Part shown: piece by piece, positions 1 through 5,322 of the stretch
Position numbering within the stretch: position 1 is the first letter of the stretch
Layout: every line of letters begins with the position of its first letter
Source: an uncultured bacterium
Lineage (GTDB): Bacteria; Patescibacteriota; Gracilibacteria; UBA4473
Assembly (NCBI GenBank): GCA_947311285.1
Contig: CAMZKS010000113.1
Coordinates: 1 to 6,112, forward strand
Direction: 5' to 3'
DNA length: 6,112 nt
The notes under the pieces: generated by a model
What the model saw: only the letters and a program-made list of their open reading frames with translations
Told to the model about the DNA's origin: nothing
The model's database searches: none
Program-made: the position numbers and the translations under genes

Positions 1-1040
1 CTTCGTGAAATTTCTGCAATCTCTTGTACTCGATTCATTGGGTTTTCTCCACTCATGAGTTGAAGATAATCAATCATAAGCATATCCAAGCCATGTTCCA
101 TTTGTAATCGACGTACTTTTGCACGAAGTTCTGAAATAGAAGAACCCATCGCATCATCAATAAAAATTTGAGCACTATTGAGCTGATCCATCACGCCGCC
201 CATTCTATCAAAATCGGCTTCTTCCAGTTTTCCTTTGTGCAGTTTCCAGCTATCAACCCCAAGCAAACCGCAAAACATCCGTTCAACTAGTTGTTCTTTC
301 GACATTTCAAGCGAGATGATGCCGATTTTTTTTCCAGACTTAATGGCCGCATTTTGGCAAATGGCCAAGCTGATAGCCGTTTTTCCCATGGAAGGACGAG
401 CAGCCATAATAACTAAATCAGATTTTCCAAATCCGCCATTTAGCATATTATCGAGATCTCTGAAGTGTGTACTAATACGACTTTCTTTTGCGAGTTCAGG
501 GTTCTCGTGAATTTCAGAAATATACTCATAACGCTCGTTTAATACTTCCTTAATAGACGTGAAGCGATTTTTTAGAAAAGTCTGAGAAATAGAGAATACT
601 TCTTTTTCCGCAGATTCGAGTAATTCCTCGACTTTCTTATCACTTTCATAGCCAAGTGCTGCGACTCTTCCTCCAGCGGTAATTAATTTTCTTAGTGTCG
701 CTCGGTGTTTTATAAGTTGAGCGTATTGGAAAATATGCGTTGTTACGGGGACCATATTCTGCAGCTCTGCTAAATACTCTGGTCCGCCAATGATAGAGAG
801 CTGTTCTTTGCCCTCTAGCTTGGTAGAAACGGTTACGATATCAATGGGCTCGGCTTTAGTGAACAGCTCACTACAGGCTTCATAGATCATTCGGTTATGA
901 TCATGATAAAAGTCCTCGGACTTTAAGAAATCTGCAATTTTTAAAATTGCATCTTTATCGAGCATTAAACATCCAAGCAAAGATCGCTCGGCCTCTAAGG
1001 CTTGTGGTATGATTTTTTTTTCTGCAGGATTTAAAGCCAT
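1..1040 (-). CDS. dnaB: Replicative DNA helicase DnaB, 3' end cut off by window edge
   Basis: This is the hexameric ATP-driven helicase that unwinds DNA ahead of the replication fork and recruits primase. I translated 346 residues from the ATG at 1040; roughly the last 100-120 residues lie beyond the left edge. The N-terminal domain (about 10-115) opens with IPQALEAERSLLG, the usual DnaB start. The RecA-like C-terminal domain starts near residue 190. It carries Walker A RPSMGKT (215-221), the catalytic glutamate of SLEMS (E245), Walker B MIDYLQLM (322-329, D324) and the NRxQEIxEISR segment at the truncated end. No intein interrupts Walker A, a common insertion site in DnaB. The start is fixed by alignment to the family N-terminus; no Shine-Dalgarno sequence precedes it. 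It lies downstream of, and same-strand as, the secreted-protein gene, but a strong terminator separates them, so it probably has its own promoter. Family assignment is essentially certain. Confidence 0.97.
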   Translation of the reverse strand, partial: MALNPAEKKIIPQALEAERSLLGCLMLDKDAILKIADFLKSEDFYHDHNRMIYEACSELFTKAEPIDIVTVSTKLEGKEQLSIIGGPEYLAELQNMVPVTTHIFQYAQLIKHRATLRKLITAGGRVAALGYESDKKVEELLESAEKEVFSISQTFLKNRFTSIKEVLNERYEYISEIHENPELAKESRISTHFRDLDNMLNGGFGKSDLVIMAARPSMGKTAISLAICQNAAIKSGKKIGIISLEMSKEQLVERMFCGLLGVDSWKLHKGKLEEADFDRMGGVMDQLNSAQIFIDDAMGSSISELRAKVRRLQMEHGLDMLMIDYLQLMSGENPMNRVQEIAEISR

Positions 1041-1053
1041 TTTGTGTAAGTAT

Positions 1054-1082
1054 TTACTATCAAATACAGTGGACGCGGTCAA
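1054..1082 (-). promoter_or_regulatory. Candidate dnaB promoter
   Basis: On the minus strand TTGACC (1082-1077, 5 of 6 to the -35 consensus) is followed after 17 bp by TAGTAA (1059-1054, a weak -10). It sits just past the terminator of the upstream gene, where a separate dnaB promoter is expected. Transcription would start near 1047, leaving only about 7 nt before the ATG. The -35 is convincing and the -10 is poor. Confidence 0.4.
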
Positions 1083-1084
1083 AC

Positions 1085-1122
1085 AAAAACCCGCATTAGG
1101 ACTTTGCTAATTGCGGGTTTTT
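1085..1122 (-). terminator. Rho-independent terminator of the secreted-protein gene
   Basis: AAAAACCCGC (1085-1094) pairs with GCGGGTTTTT (1113-1122). After a one-base bulge (1112) the stem continues ATTAG (1095-1099) with CTAAT (1107-1111), closing a 7-nt loop (1100-1106). Read on the minus strand the hairpin ends in a T-rich run (TTTTTGTTTG), placing it correctly after the stop at 1156. The stem is A/T-flanked on both sides, so it could also stop plus-strand transcripts, although no plus-strand gene ends here. Confidence 0.85.
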
Positions 1123-1155
1123 AATGAATGATTTAGTTTAATCAAAATTTTACGA

Positions 1156-1797
1156 TTACTTCGTGCCAAACATGTAAGGGTGCATATAGTTTCGTTGAGA
1201 ATCACCACTTCTGTGAGTCATTTTTTGTTTTCCTGTCGCTACTTGTTCACTTGTATTTCGGCTTTTTTGAATTCGTCGAATTGAGGCGATAATATCGGCT
1301 GCGTTTGAATTGTAGGCACGGTAGGTACGTCGGTTTGGAGAGTGTTCAGATGAACGTACGACATCTCTTTCGAGGGCTTTGGTGCCGGCATTACCACCAT
1401 TAATGTAGTAGTCGTAAGCACGAGTACGGAAATTTCGTTTTGAGTTATTTGGGGCTGTTAGTACGCCATCAGCAAAGGTTCGTGTTCCGCTGTAGTCTTT
1501 AAGAGCTCCTGTTCGATTTAGGTAAGTAGAAACACCATCGGTATTAGCTACAGCTCGGCTTAAAGTATGTCTTAGCCATTGGTTCTTAGTGTTTTTAACG
1601 GCATTTGTCCGTCGTTTTTCATTAAAGTAATTCTGCTGTCTCTTTAAAATAGCGGTATTTAGTTTAGATTCAGCCGCAATTTGTCCATTACGCAGGGTGG
1701 CGTTACGGAAACCATCATCTTTTTGTTCATCGTAAGCGAGCGTCGTGCTGCTTAGTAAAAGTCCGGCAACGAAAGAAAGAAAGAGTGTTTTTTTCAT
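1156..1797 (-). CDS. Secreted or periplasmic basic protein of unknown function
   Basis: The 213-residue product is not a family I recognise. It begins with a clear Sec-type signal peptide: a basic MKKT start, a hydrophobic core to about residue 17, and a likely signal-peptidase cut after TLA at residue 21. The mature part (about 192 residues) has no cysteine and is rich in Arg, Lys, Asn, Thr and Tyr, with roughly twice as many basic as acidic residues, so it should be strongly basic. It has no further membrane segment and no clear internal repeat. Several short Arg-rich stretches (EKRRTN, NRRTYRAYN, IRRIQKSRN) suggest binding to an acidic partner such as nucleic acid or surface polymer, but that is inference. 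The start is set by the signal peptide; no Shine-Dalgarno is visible. The gene is monocistronic, followed by a strong terminator, and divergent from the small membrane-protein gene. Coding status is well supported by the signal peptide and terminator; function is unknown. Confidence 0.85.
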   Translation of the reverse strand: MKKTLFLSFVAGLLLSSTTLAYDEQKDDGFRNATLRNGQIAAESKLNTAILKRQQNYFNEKRRTNAVKNTKNQWLRHTLSRAVANTDGVSTYLNRTGALKDYSGTRTFADGVLTAPNNSKRNFRTRAYDYYINGGNAGTKALERDVVRSSEHSPNRRTYRAYNSNAADIIASIRRIQKSRNTSEQVATGKQKMTHRSGDSQRNYMHPYMFGTK

Positions 1798-1831
1798 AAT
1801 CTTTTAAAAAGTTAAATTTATTATCTTACTA

Positions 1832-1859
1832 ATATTAAGCCCTTAGGCTGTAGGCGCAA
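1832..1859 (-). promoter_or_regulatory. Possible promoter of the secreted-protein gene
   Basis: On the minus strand TTGCGC (1859-1854) precedes TAATAT (1837-1832) by 16 bp, giving a leader of about 28 nt. Both hexamers are weak matches, and the surrounding DNA is so AT-rich that chance matches are likely. Confidence 0.25.
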
Positions 1860-1960
1860 ATTTTAAAACTGTTTTTTATAATACTCATTTAATATTAATT
1901 TTTTAATTAAATTGTTTAGCGGGTTTGTAAAGTGTTTTAGCCTTGCTGGTTGTGCTGAGT

Positions 1961-1975
1961 TTGATACATTATCAA
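1961..1975. repeat. Inverted repeat overlapping the -35 element, possible operator
   Basis: TTGATACATTATCAA has perfect 6-bp arms around a 3-bp centre, and allowing one bulged T it extends by two more pairs. It overlaps the proposed -35, the position of a repressor site. No regulator is encoded nearby, and AT-rich DNA makes short palindromes common. Confidence 0.4.
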
Positions 1976-1988
1976 CTGATTTTAATAA
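1961..1988 (+). promoter_or_regulatory. Candidate promoter of the small membrane-protein gene
   Basis: TTGATA (1961-1966, 5 of 6 to the -35 consensus) and TAATAA (1983-1988) are 16 bp apart. Initiation would fall about 4 nt before the ATG at 1999, so the mRNA would be leaderless or nearly so. If the promoter is correct, it excludes the in-frame upstream ATG at 1912 as the start. Confidence 0.45.
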
Positions 1989-1998
1989 ACACTCAATC

Positions 1999-2313
1999 AT
2001 GACTAAAAAAGCGAAAAACAAAACAAACACACTTTTAATTGTGCTGGTTGTATGGTTTGCCCTATCGGCTATCTACATGGTGCAAGACCTATGGCGTAAC
2101 GGTATTAGTGCAACCTACCAAGCGGGATATCAAAAAGCCATCACAGATATTATGGTAAGCAGTCAAAGTTGTCAGCCGTTTGATGTTTATATCGGAGAAA
2201 ATAAAACACAGCTTATAAGTATTCCTTGTCTTGAAGCGATCCAAAAACAAGCGCAATCACCACAAGGACAACAAAATATTGCCTCAAATGAAGATGAGAG
2301 TGTTACCAATTAG
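1999..2313 (+). CDS. Small single-pass membrane protein with extracytoplasmic Cys pair
   Basis: I call 104 residues from the ATG at 1999 rather than 133 from an upstream ATG at 1912. The shorter form begins MTKKAKNKTN, a basic segment directly before one hydrophobic helix (about 11-28), typical of an N-in membrane anchor. The 29 extra residues resemble translated intergenic DNA and overlap a likely promoter. The rest (about 30-104) should lie outside the membrane. It contains YQAGYQKAITDI (40-51), two cysteines at 58 (SCQPFDVY) and 77 (SIPCLEAI) that could form a disulfide, and a Gln/Asn/Glu-rich tail. No enzyme motif is seen. The pattern reminds me of small anchored proteins common in Patescibacteria genomes, but this is recollection, not a search. 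It ends with TAG and is followed by a strong terminator, so it appears monocistronic. Function is unknown. Confidence 0.8.
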   Translation: MTKKAKNKTNTLLIVLVVWFALSAIYMVQDLWRNGISATYQAGYQKAITDIMVSSQSCQPFDVYIGENKTQLISIPCLEAIQKQAQSPQGQQNIASNEDESVTN

Positions 2314-2341
2314 TATAAAAAACTTCTAGAATTTTTATAAG

Positions 2342-2370
2342 AAGCACGATACATCTTATCGTGCTTTTTT
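2342..2370 (+). terminator. Rho-independent terminator after the small membrane-protein gene
   Basis: AAGCACGATA (2342-2351) pairs perfectly with TATCGTGCTT (2357-2366) around a 5-nt loop, and a run of six T (2365-2370) follows on the plus strand. It lies between two convergent genes (stops at 2313 and 2415). On the minus strand the T-run is interrupted, so it is a weaker terminator for purA-dnaA; no other candidate for that operon was found in the gap. Confidence 0.9.
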
Positions 2371-2414
2371 ATTGATTGTCGCTTTAAACTACTTGTGATC
2401 TTGTGAAAACATAC

Positions 2415-3833
2415 TTATTTAACCCCTAAATCTTTTTTCAGGGCGTGCACGTGCCGTGCCGTAGCTGAATCAGTGCGAATCAATAATTTTATTTTTTTAA
2501 TACCATGCATAATAGTCGTGTGGTTTTTACCGCCAAAGGCGGCACCAATCGCTTCATAGCTCATTTTCAAAACTTCTTTACACAGCCACCAACAAATTTG
2601 TCGGGGGTACACAATTTCTTGTTTTCGTGAACTGCCCAGTAAATCTGTGGCGGGTATTTGAAAATAATCTGAACTCAGTGTGATAATGTCGTCAGGGCTT
2701 TTAGCCAATCCCATGCTGGCATCTTGGGCACTTATAAGGTCTTCTTCTGGATTTAGCTTTCGGAAAATTTTTCCCACACTTTGAATTGTTGGAGAAACGC
2801 CACCTAAATCTAGTTCGGCACCAACTTTATTAAGAATATTTTCGAGTTCTCTTAAACTTTTACGAGTATTAGTGGCAATAAATTCTTGCACGTCTTGTGG
2901 TAACAGTAGTCCCATTGTTTGTGCTTTTTCTTGAATAATAGCTAGCTTCGTTTCGTAGTTTGGCATTTGTATATCCACAATCAAGCCCCAACCGAGTCGT
3001 GAACTCAAACGATCCATCATGTCTCGTAGTTGCGCGGGTGGACGATCGGCAGAGAAGACCATTTGTTTTTCTAAATCTCTTAAATCGTTAAAAGTGTTAA
3101 AGACTTCTACCTGGGTTTGTTCTTTACCCGAGAAAAATTGAACATCATCAATGAGTAATACATCAGCTCTTCGGTATTTTTTACGAAGTTGTTCGGTTTT
3201 TTTCTCTCGAATAGCTTTTACAATTTCGTTCGTAAATCGTTCAGCGGTGGTATAAATTACCACAGCTTCTGGTTGTCGTCGAATAATTTCGTTCGCCGTG
3301 GCTTGTAATAAATGTGTTTTACCAAGCCCAACACCACCATATAAATAGAGCGGGTTGTATTTTTTAGGTTCGTGCAGTCCCGTTTCTGCGACAGCGTTAC
3401 AGGCGGCGTGTGCGAGTCGGTTTTCTTCGCCAACGACAAAATTGTTAAGGGTGAATTTAGGCTGAATGAGTCTTGATTCGAGTCCGGCTTCAAGTCGAAC
3501 CTCTGGTTGGCGTGGTAGTTTTCGTGGTCTGCTTTCTTGAAAAGCTTGAGGAGATTGCGACGCTTTATCGGCTAAACTTAAGTCCACTTCAAAAAAAATG
3601 CGATCAATTTCTGGTAAGCTTCTCTGTAGATTCGATAAAATAACGGTCGCATATTTATTCTCGAGCCAGTTTTTGTTCATCTCGCTTGGACACCCTAGTA
3701 GTGCCGCTCCGCCAGAAATTTCTTTCAAGTGAACCTTTTTGAACCACGTACAAAATTCCATTCGAGAAATTTTCCCAGACAGGTTATTAAGTACTTGCGT
3801 CCAGACATCGGCTTTATCTAAGATGGCCGCCAT
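2415..3833 (-). CDS. dnaA: Chromosomal replication initiator protein DnaA
   Basis: DnaA binds DnaA boxes at oriC, forms an ATP-dependent filament and melts the origin, then helps load DnaB. The 472-residue length is typical. Domain I (about 1-85) has the W...FCTWF pattern. A short polar linker (about 86-122) follows, then the AAA+ domain with Walker A GGVGLGKTH (166-174), Walker B LLIDDVQ (226-232), sensor 1 near SADRPP (261-266), box VII arginine finger R279 in SSRLGWG, and sensor 2 arginine R328 in SLRELE. Domain IV (about 375-472) has the YPRQIC minor-groove arginine R411 and the recognition helix with FGGKNHTTI (433-441). The family signature is normally FGGRDHTTV, so R-to-K and D-to-N changes fall in the DNA-contacting motif. 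Its ATG overlaps the purA stop by one base (TAATG), implying translational coupling. The usual neighbour dnaN is absent. Identification is near certain. Confidence 0.98.
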   Translation of the reverse strand: MAAILDKADVWTQVLNNLSGKISRMEFCTWFKKVHLKEISGGAALLGCPSEMNKNWLENKYATVILSNLQRSLPEIDRIFFEVDLSLADKASQSPQAFQESRPRKLPRQPEVRLEAGLESRLIQPKFTLNNFVVGEENRLAHAACNAVAETGLHEPKKYNPLYLYGGVGLGKTHLLQATANEIIRRQPEAVVIYTTAERFTNEIVKAIREKKTEQLRKKYRRADVLLIDDVQFFSGKEQTQVEVFNTFNDLRDLEKQMVFSADRPPAQLRDMMDRLSSRLGWGLIVDIQMPNYETKLAIIQEKAQTMGLLLPQDVQEFIATNTRKSLRELENILNKVGAELDLGGVSPTIQSVGKIFRKLNPEEDLISAQDASMGLAKSPDDIITLSSDYFQIPATDLLGSSRKQEIVYPRQICWWLCKEVLKMSYEAIGAAFGGKNHTTIMHGIKKIKLLIRTDSATARHVHALKKDLGVK

Positions 3834-5122
3834 TAGGGAAGATAGATTAAATCGTTTCGATCCATACCAACGCCAATCACGCGAATAGGGCAGTTAATAA
3901 AGCTTTCGAGTGCTTTAACATATTTTTGAGCGTTAGGCGGTAAATCACCAAAACTTTTTGCTTGGCTTAAATTGCCTTCCCAGCCAGGGAAAGATTCATA
4001 TTTAATTTCTAATTTTAAATTGGCTTTTCTAGTCGTTGGAATCGTACGAAGTTCTTGTCCGTCTAACATATATTTGGTCGCAACTTTTATTTCTTTAACC
4101 CCTGTAAGTACATCAAGCTTCGTTAAATTAATACAATCAAGACCGCTAAATTCAACGGCATTACGGACAACAACGGCATCAAACCAACCACAACGACGAG
4201 GACGCTTTGTGACGGCTCCGTACTCACCACCTTTCTCACGGATTTCATCGCCAAAGGCATCATCTAATTCGGTTGGGAATGGGCCAGAACCCACTCGAGT
4301 GGTGTAAGCTTTAGTGATTCCAACTAAGGTTGAAATTTTCTTAGGAGGAACACCTAGTCCTGTACAAATGCCTCCGGAAGAAACATTAGATGAGGTTACA
4401 AATGGATATGTGCCGTGATCAATATCTAAATGATGGGCTTGAGCGCCTTCAAATAAAACTTTTTTATTCTGACGCATGGCATCAAGTAAAATAATACGAG
4501 TATCACACAGTAATGGCTTAATTTCTTCTCGTACGGACATGATTTTGTTGTAGTCCGCTTCAGGATCAAGTTCTATGTTTAGAGTTTCACTGTGGAACTT
4601 ACAGTTTGCGATTATTTTTTCTTTCAAGAGTTCTGTGTCAAGTAAGTCTTCACATCTAATACCACGACGCGCAATTTTATCCTCATAACAAGGGCCGATA
4701 CCTTTACAGGTCGTTCCAATTTTATCTTTGCCCTTGCGACGTTCTAGCTCTGCATCAATCGCTTTATGGTAGTCAAACAGCAAATGTGCGTGTAAAGAAA
4801 TTTTAACTCGTTCTAATACGTTTTTTAAGCCAGAGTCTTCTAGTTGCGCGACTTCTGCCCTAAAGCTTACCGGATCAATAACAGTGCCATTACCAATCAC
4901 CCCAATCGTACTTTCATGAAGTAATCCTGAAGGCAGTAAGTTGAAAACAAATTTTTGACCATTCGTATATATAGTATGGCCAGCATTTGCACCACCGGTA
5001 CTACGACAAATAAAATCGAAATGCTCGGAAACAGCATCAACGAGCTTGCCTTTGCCTTCGTCGCCCCATTGGGTACCTAAAATACCAACATTTGAGCCTA
5101 ATGTTTGAAGAAAGTCTTGCAT
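3833..5122 (-). CDS. purA: Adenylosuccinate synthetase PurA
   Basis: PurA joins IMP and aspartate using GTP to make adenylosuccinate, the committed step to AMP. The product has 429 residues, close to the usual 425-435. The P-loop-like GTQWGDEGKGK (16-26) carries the catalytic aspartate D21. H49 in NAGHT is the second catalytic residue. GTTCKGIGPCYEDK (136-149), TTRVGSGPFPTEL (274-286), KRPRRCGWFD (306-315) and NLTKLD (332-337) are conserved IMP, aspartate and GTP sites. The EGAQ loop reads EGAQAHHLDIDHGTYP (225-240), where families usually have EGAQG followed by small or aliphatic residues; the His pair is unusual. The N-terminus extends about eight residues before the conserved core. It is the first gene of the operon with dnaA, in line with a promoter and leader hairpin just upstream. 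No Shine-Dalgarno precedes the ATG. Adjacency to replication genes has a loose parallel in Firmicutes, where purA lies near the replicative helicase gene. Confidence 0.98.
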   Translation of the reverse strand: MQDFLQTLGSNVGILGTQWGDEGKGKLVDAVSEHFDFICRSTGGANAGHTIYTNGQKFVFNLLPSGLLHESTIGVIGNGTVIDPVSFRAEVAQLEDSGLKNVLERVKISLHAHLLFDYHKAIDAELERRKGKDKIGTTCKGIGPCYEDKIARRGIRCEDLLDTELLKEKIIANCKFHSETLNIELDPEADYNKIMSVREEIKPLLCDTRIILLDAMRQNKKVLFEGAQAHHLDIDHGTYPFVTSSNVSSGGICTGLGVPPKKISTLVGITKAYTTRVGSGPFPTELDDAFGDEIREKGGEYGAVTKRPRRCGWFDAVVVRNAVEFSGLDCINLTKLDVLTGVKEIKVATKYMLDGQELRTIPTTRKANLKLEIKYESFPGWEGNLSQAKSFGDLPPNAQKYVKALESFINCPIRVIGVGMDRNDLIYLP

Positions 5123-5136
5123 TAAAAGAGGGGTAA

Positions 5137-5174
5137 GTTTCGAGGCTTTTGTGGGTCAAAAGCGAAGTCGAAAC
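5137..5174 (-). promoter_or_regulatory. Interrupted hairpin just upstream of purA
   Basis: Outer arms GTTTCGA (5137-5143) and TCGAAAC (5168-5174) enclose inner arms GCTTTTG (5145-5151) and CAAAAGC (5157-5163) around a 5-nt loop. The inner and outer stems are separated by an asymmetric internal loop. The structure ends 14 nt before the purA ATG. If transcription starts near 5164 only the inner stem would be in the mRNA, at its very 5' end; with a start further upstream the whole hairpin would be transcribed. It has no terminator-type T-run on the minus strand and matches no riboswitch I know. Confidence 0.55.
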
Positions 5175-5199
5175 TAAAGGTTTTATGTGTCTGCGTCAA
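5171..5199 (-). promoter_or_regulatory. Candidate purA-dnaA promoter
   Basis: On the minus strand TTGACG (5199-5194, 5 of 6) is followed after 17 bp by TAGTTT (5176-5171, 3 of 6). The leader to the purA ATG would be about 42 nt. This would be the only promoter for dnaA visible here, since purA and dnaA overlap. The -10 is weak, so the exact position is unsure. Confidence 0.4.
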
Positions 5200-5207
5200 T
5201 GCTAAAA

Positions 5208-5250
5208 TGTGCAAAACTTTCTTGACGGAGTTCTGCACAAATTGTGCACA
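5208..5250. promoter_or_regulatory. DnaA-box-like nonamers between the purA and ilvC promoters
   Basis: TTGTGCACA (5242-5250, plus strand) and TTTTGCACA (5216-5208, minus strand) each differ from the relaxed DnaA box TTATNCACA at one position, the third base. A poorer third copy, TTGTGCAGA on the minus strand (two mismatches), overlaps the palindrome at 5234-5248. They sit upstream of both divergent promoters. They could be DnaA autoregulatory sites or simply half-sites of another regulator. Confidence 0.35.
5234..5248. repeat. Perfect 15-bp inverted repeat, likely operator
   Basis: TGCACAAATTGTGCA has perfect 7-bp arms around a single central A. It lies 14 bp upstream of the ilvC -35 and about 35 bp upstream of the purA -35, suited to an activator or shared regulator. 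A further TGTGCA half-site is at 5208-5213. The binding protein is not identifiable; DnaA is one candidate because the arms resemble DnaA boxes. Confidence 0.6.
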
Positions 5251-5262
5251 TAGCTTAAAGGA

Positions 5263-5290
5263 TTTACAAAGAGTTATGACTGATTATAAT
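5263..5290 (+). promoter_or_regulatory. ilvC promoter
   Basis: TTTACA (5263-5268, 5 of 6) and a perfect TATAAT (5285-5290) are 16 bp apart. This is the best promoter in the window. Transcription would start near 5297, giving a leader of about 26 nt without a Shine-Dalgarno motif or an attenuator hairpin. Confidence 0.7.
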
Positions 5291-5322
5291 AAATATTGTC
5301 TTGTTTTTAAACCCCCTTAGTT

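Larger units (their letters stand above)
1798..1998. other. AT-rich divergent intergenic region
   Basis: These 201 bp separate the divergent secreted-protein and membrane-protein genes. The stretch is very AT-rich, especially 1860-1916. It contains a perfect TATAAT at 1877-1882 on the plus strand with no convincing -35, and a better-placed promoter with an inverted repeat at 1961-1988. A plus-strand frame is open from 1912 through this region into the membrane-protein gene, but the encoded residues look unlike a protein N-terminus, and I treat it as non-coding. Confidence 0.6.

Noticed and set aside
352..400. Possible intein at the DnaB Walker A site
   Set aside because: The RPSMGKT motif reads through without interruption.
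235..510. Plus-strand open frame of 91 codons
   Set aside because: It lies wholly antisense to conserved DnaB sequence, including Walker A, and has no recognisable protein features.
1239..1421. Minus-strand 60-codon frame inside the secreted-protein gene
   Set aside because: Same strand, different frame, fully internal to a gene with a signal peptide and terminator; no start signal of its own.
1877..1882. Perfect TATAAT on the plus strand as main promoter of the membrane-protein gene
   Set aside because: No -35 at suitable spacing, 117 bp from the ATG, and in a stretch so AT-rich that the hexamer is expected by chance.
1912..1998. N-terminal extension of the small membrane protein to the ATG at 1912
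   Set aside because: The added 29 residues would put a non-signal-like segment before the basic-plus-hydrophobic anchor and overlap the promoter and palindrome at 1961-1988.
2971..2979. ATATCCACA, one mismatch from the DnaA box TTATCCACA
   Set aside because: It is isolated inside dnaA coding sequence at a position explained by conserved residues (VDIQ), so chance is the simpler explanation.
3257..3493. Minus-strand 78-codon frame inside dnaA
   Set aside because: Alternate-frame shadow of the DnaA AAA+ region.
3972..4307. Plus-strand open frame of 111 codons
   Set aside because: Antisense shadow of purA; its sequence mirrors conserved PurA motifs on the other strand.
5276..5320. 14-codon frame (MTDYNKYCLVFKPP) ending 2 nt before the ilvC start, possible leader peptide
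   Set aside because: It overlaps the strong TATAAT at 5285-5290, so it would not be transcribed from that promoter. It is not rich in Ile, Leu or Val, and no attenuator hairpin follows.
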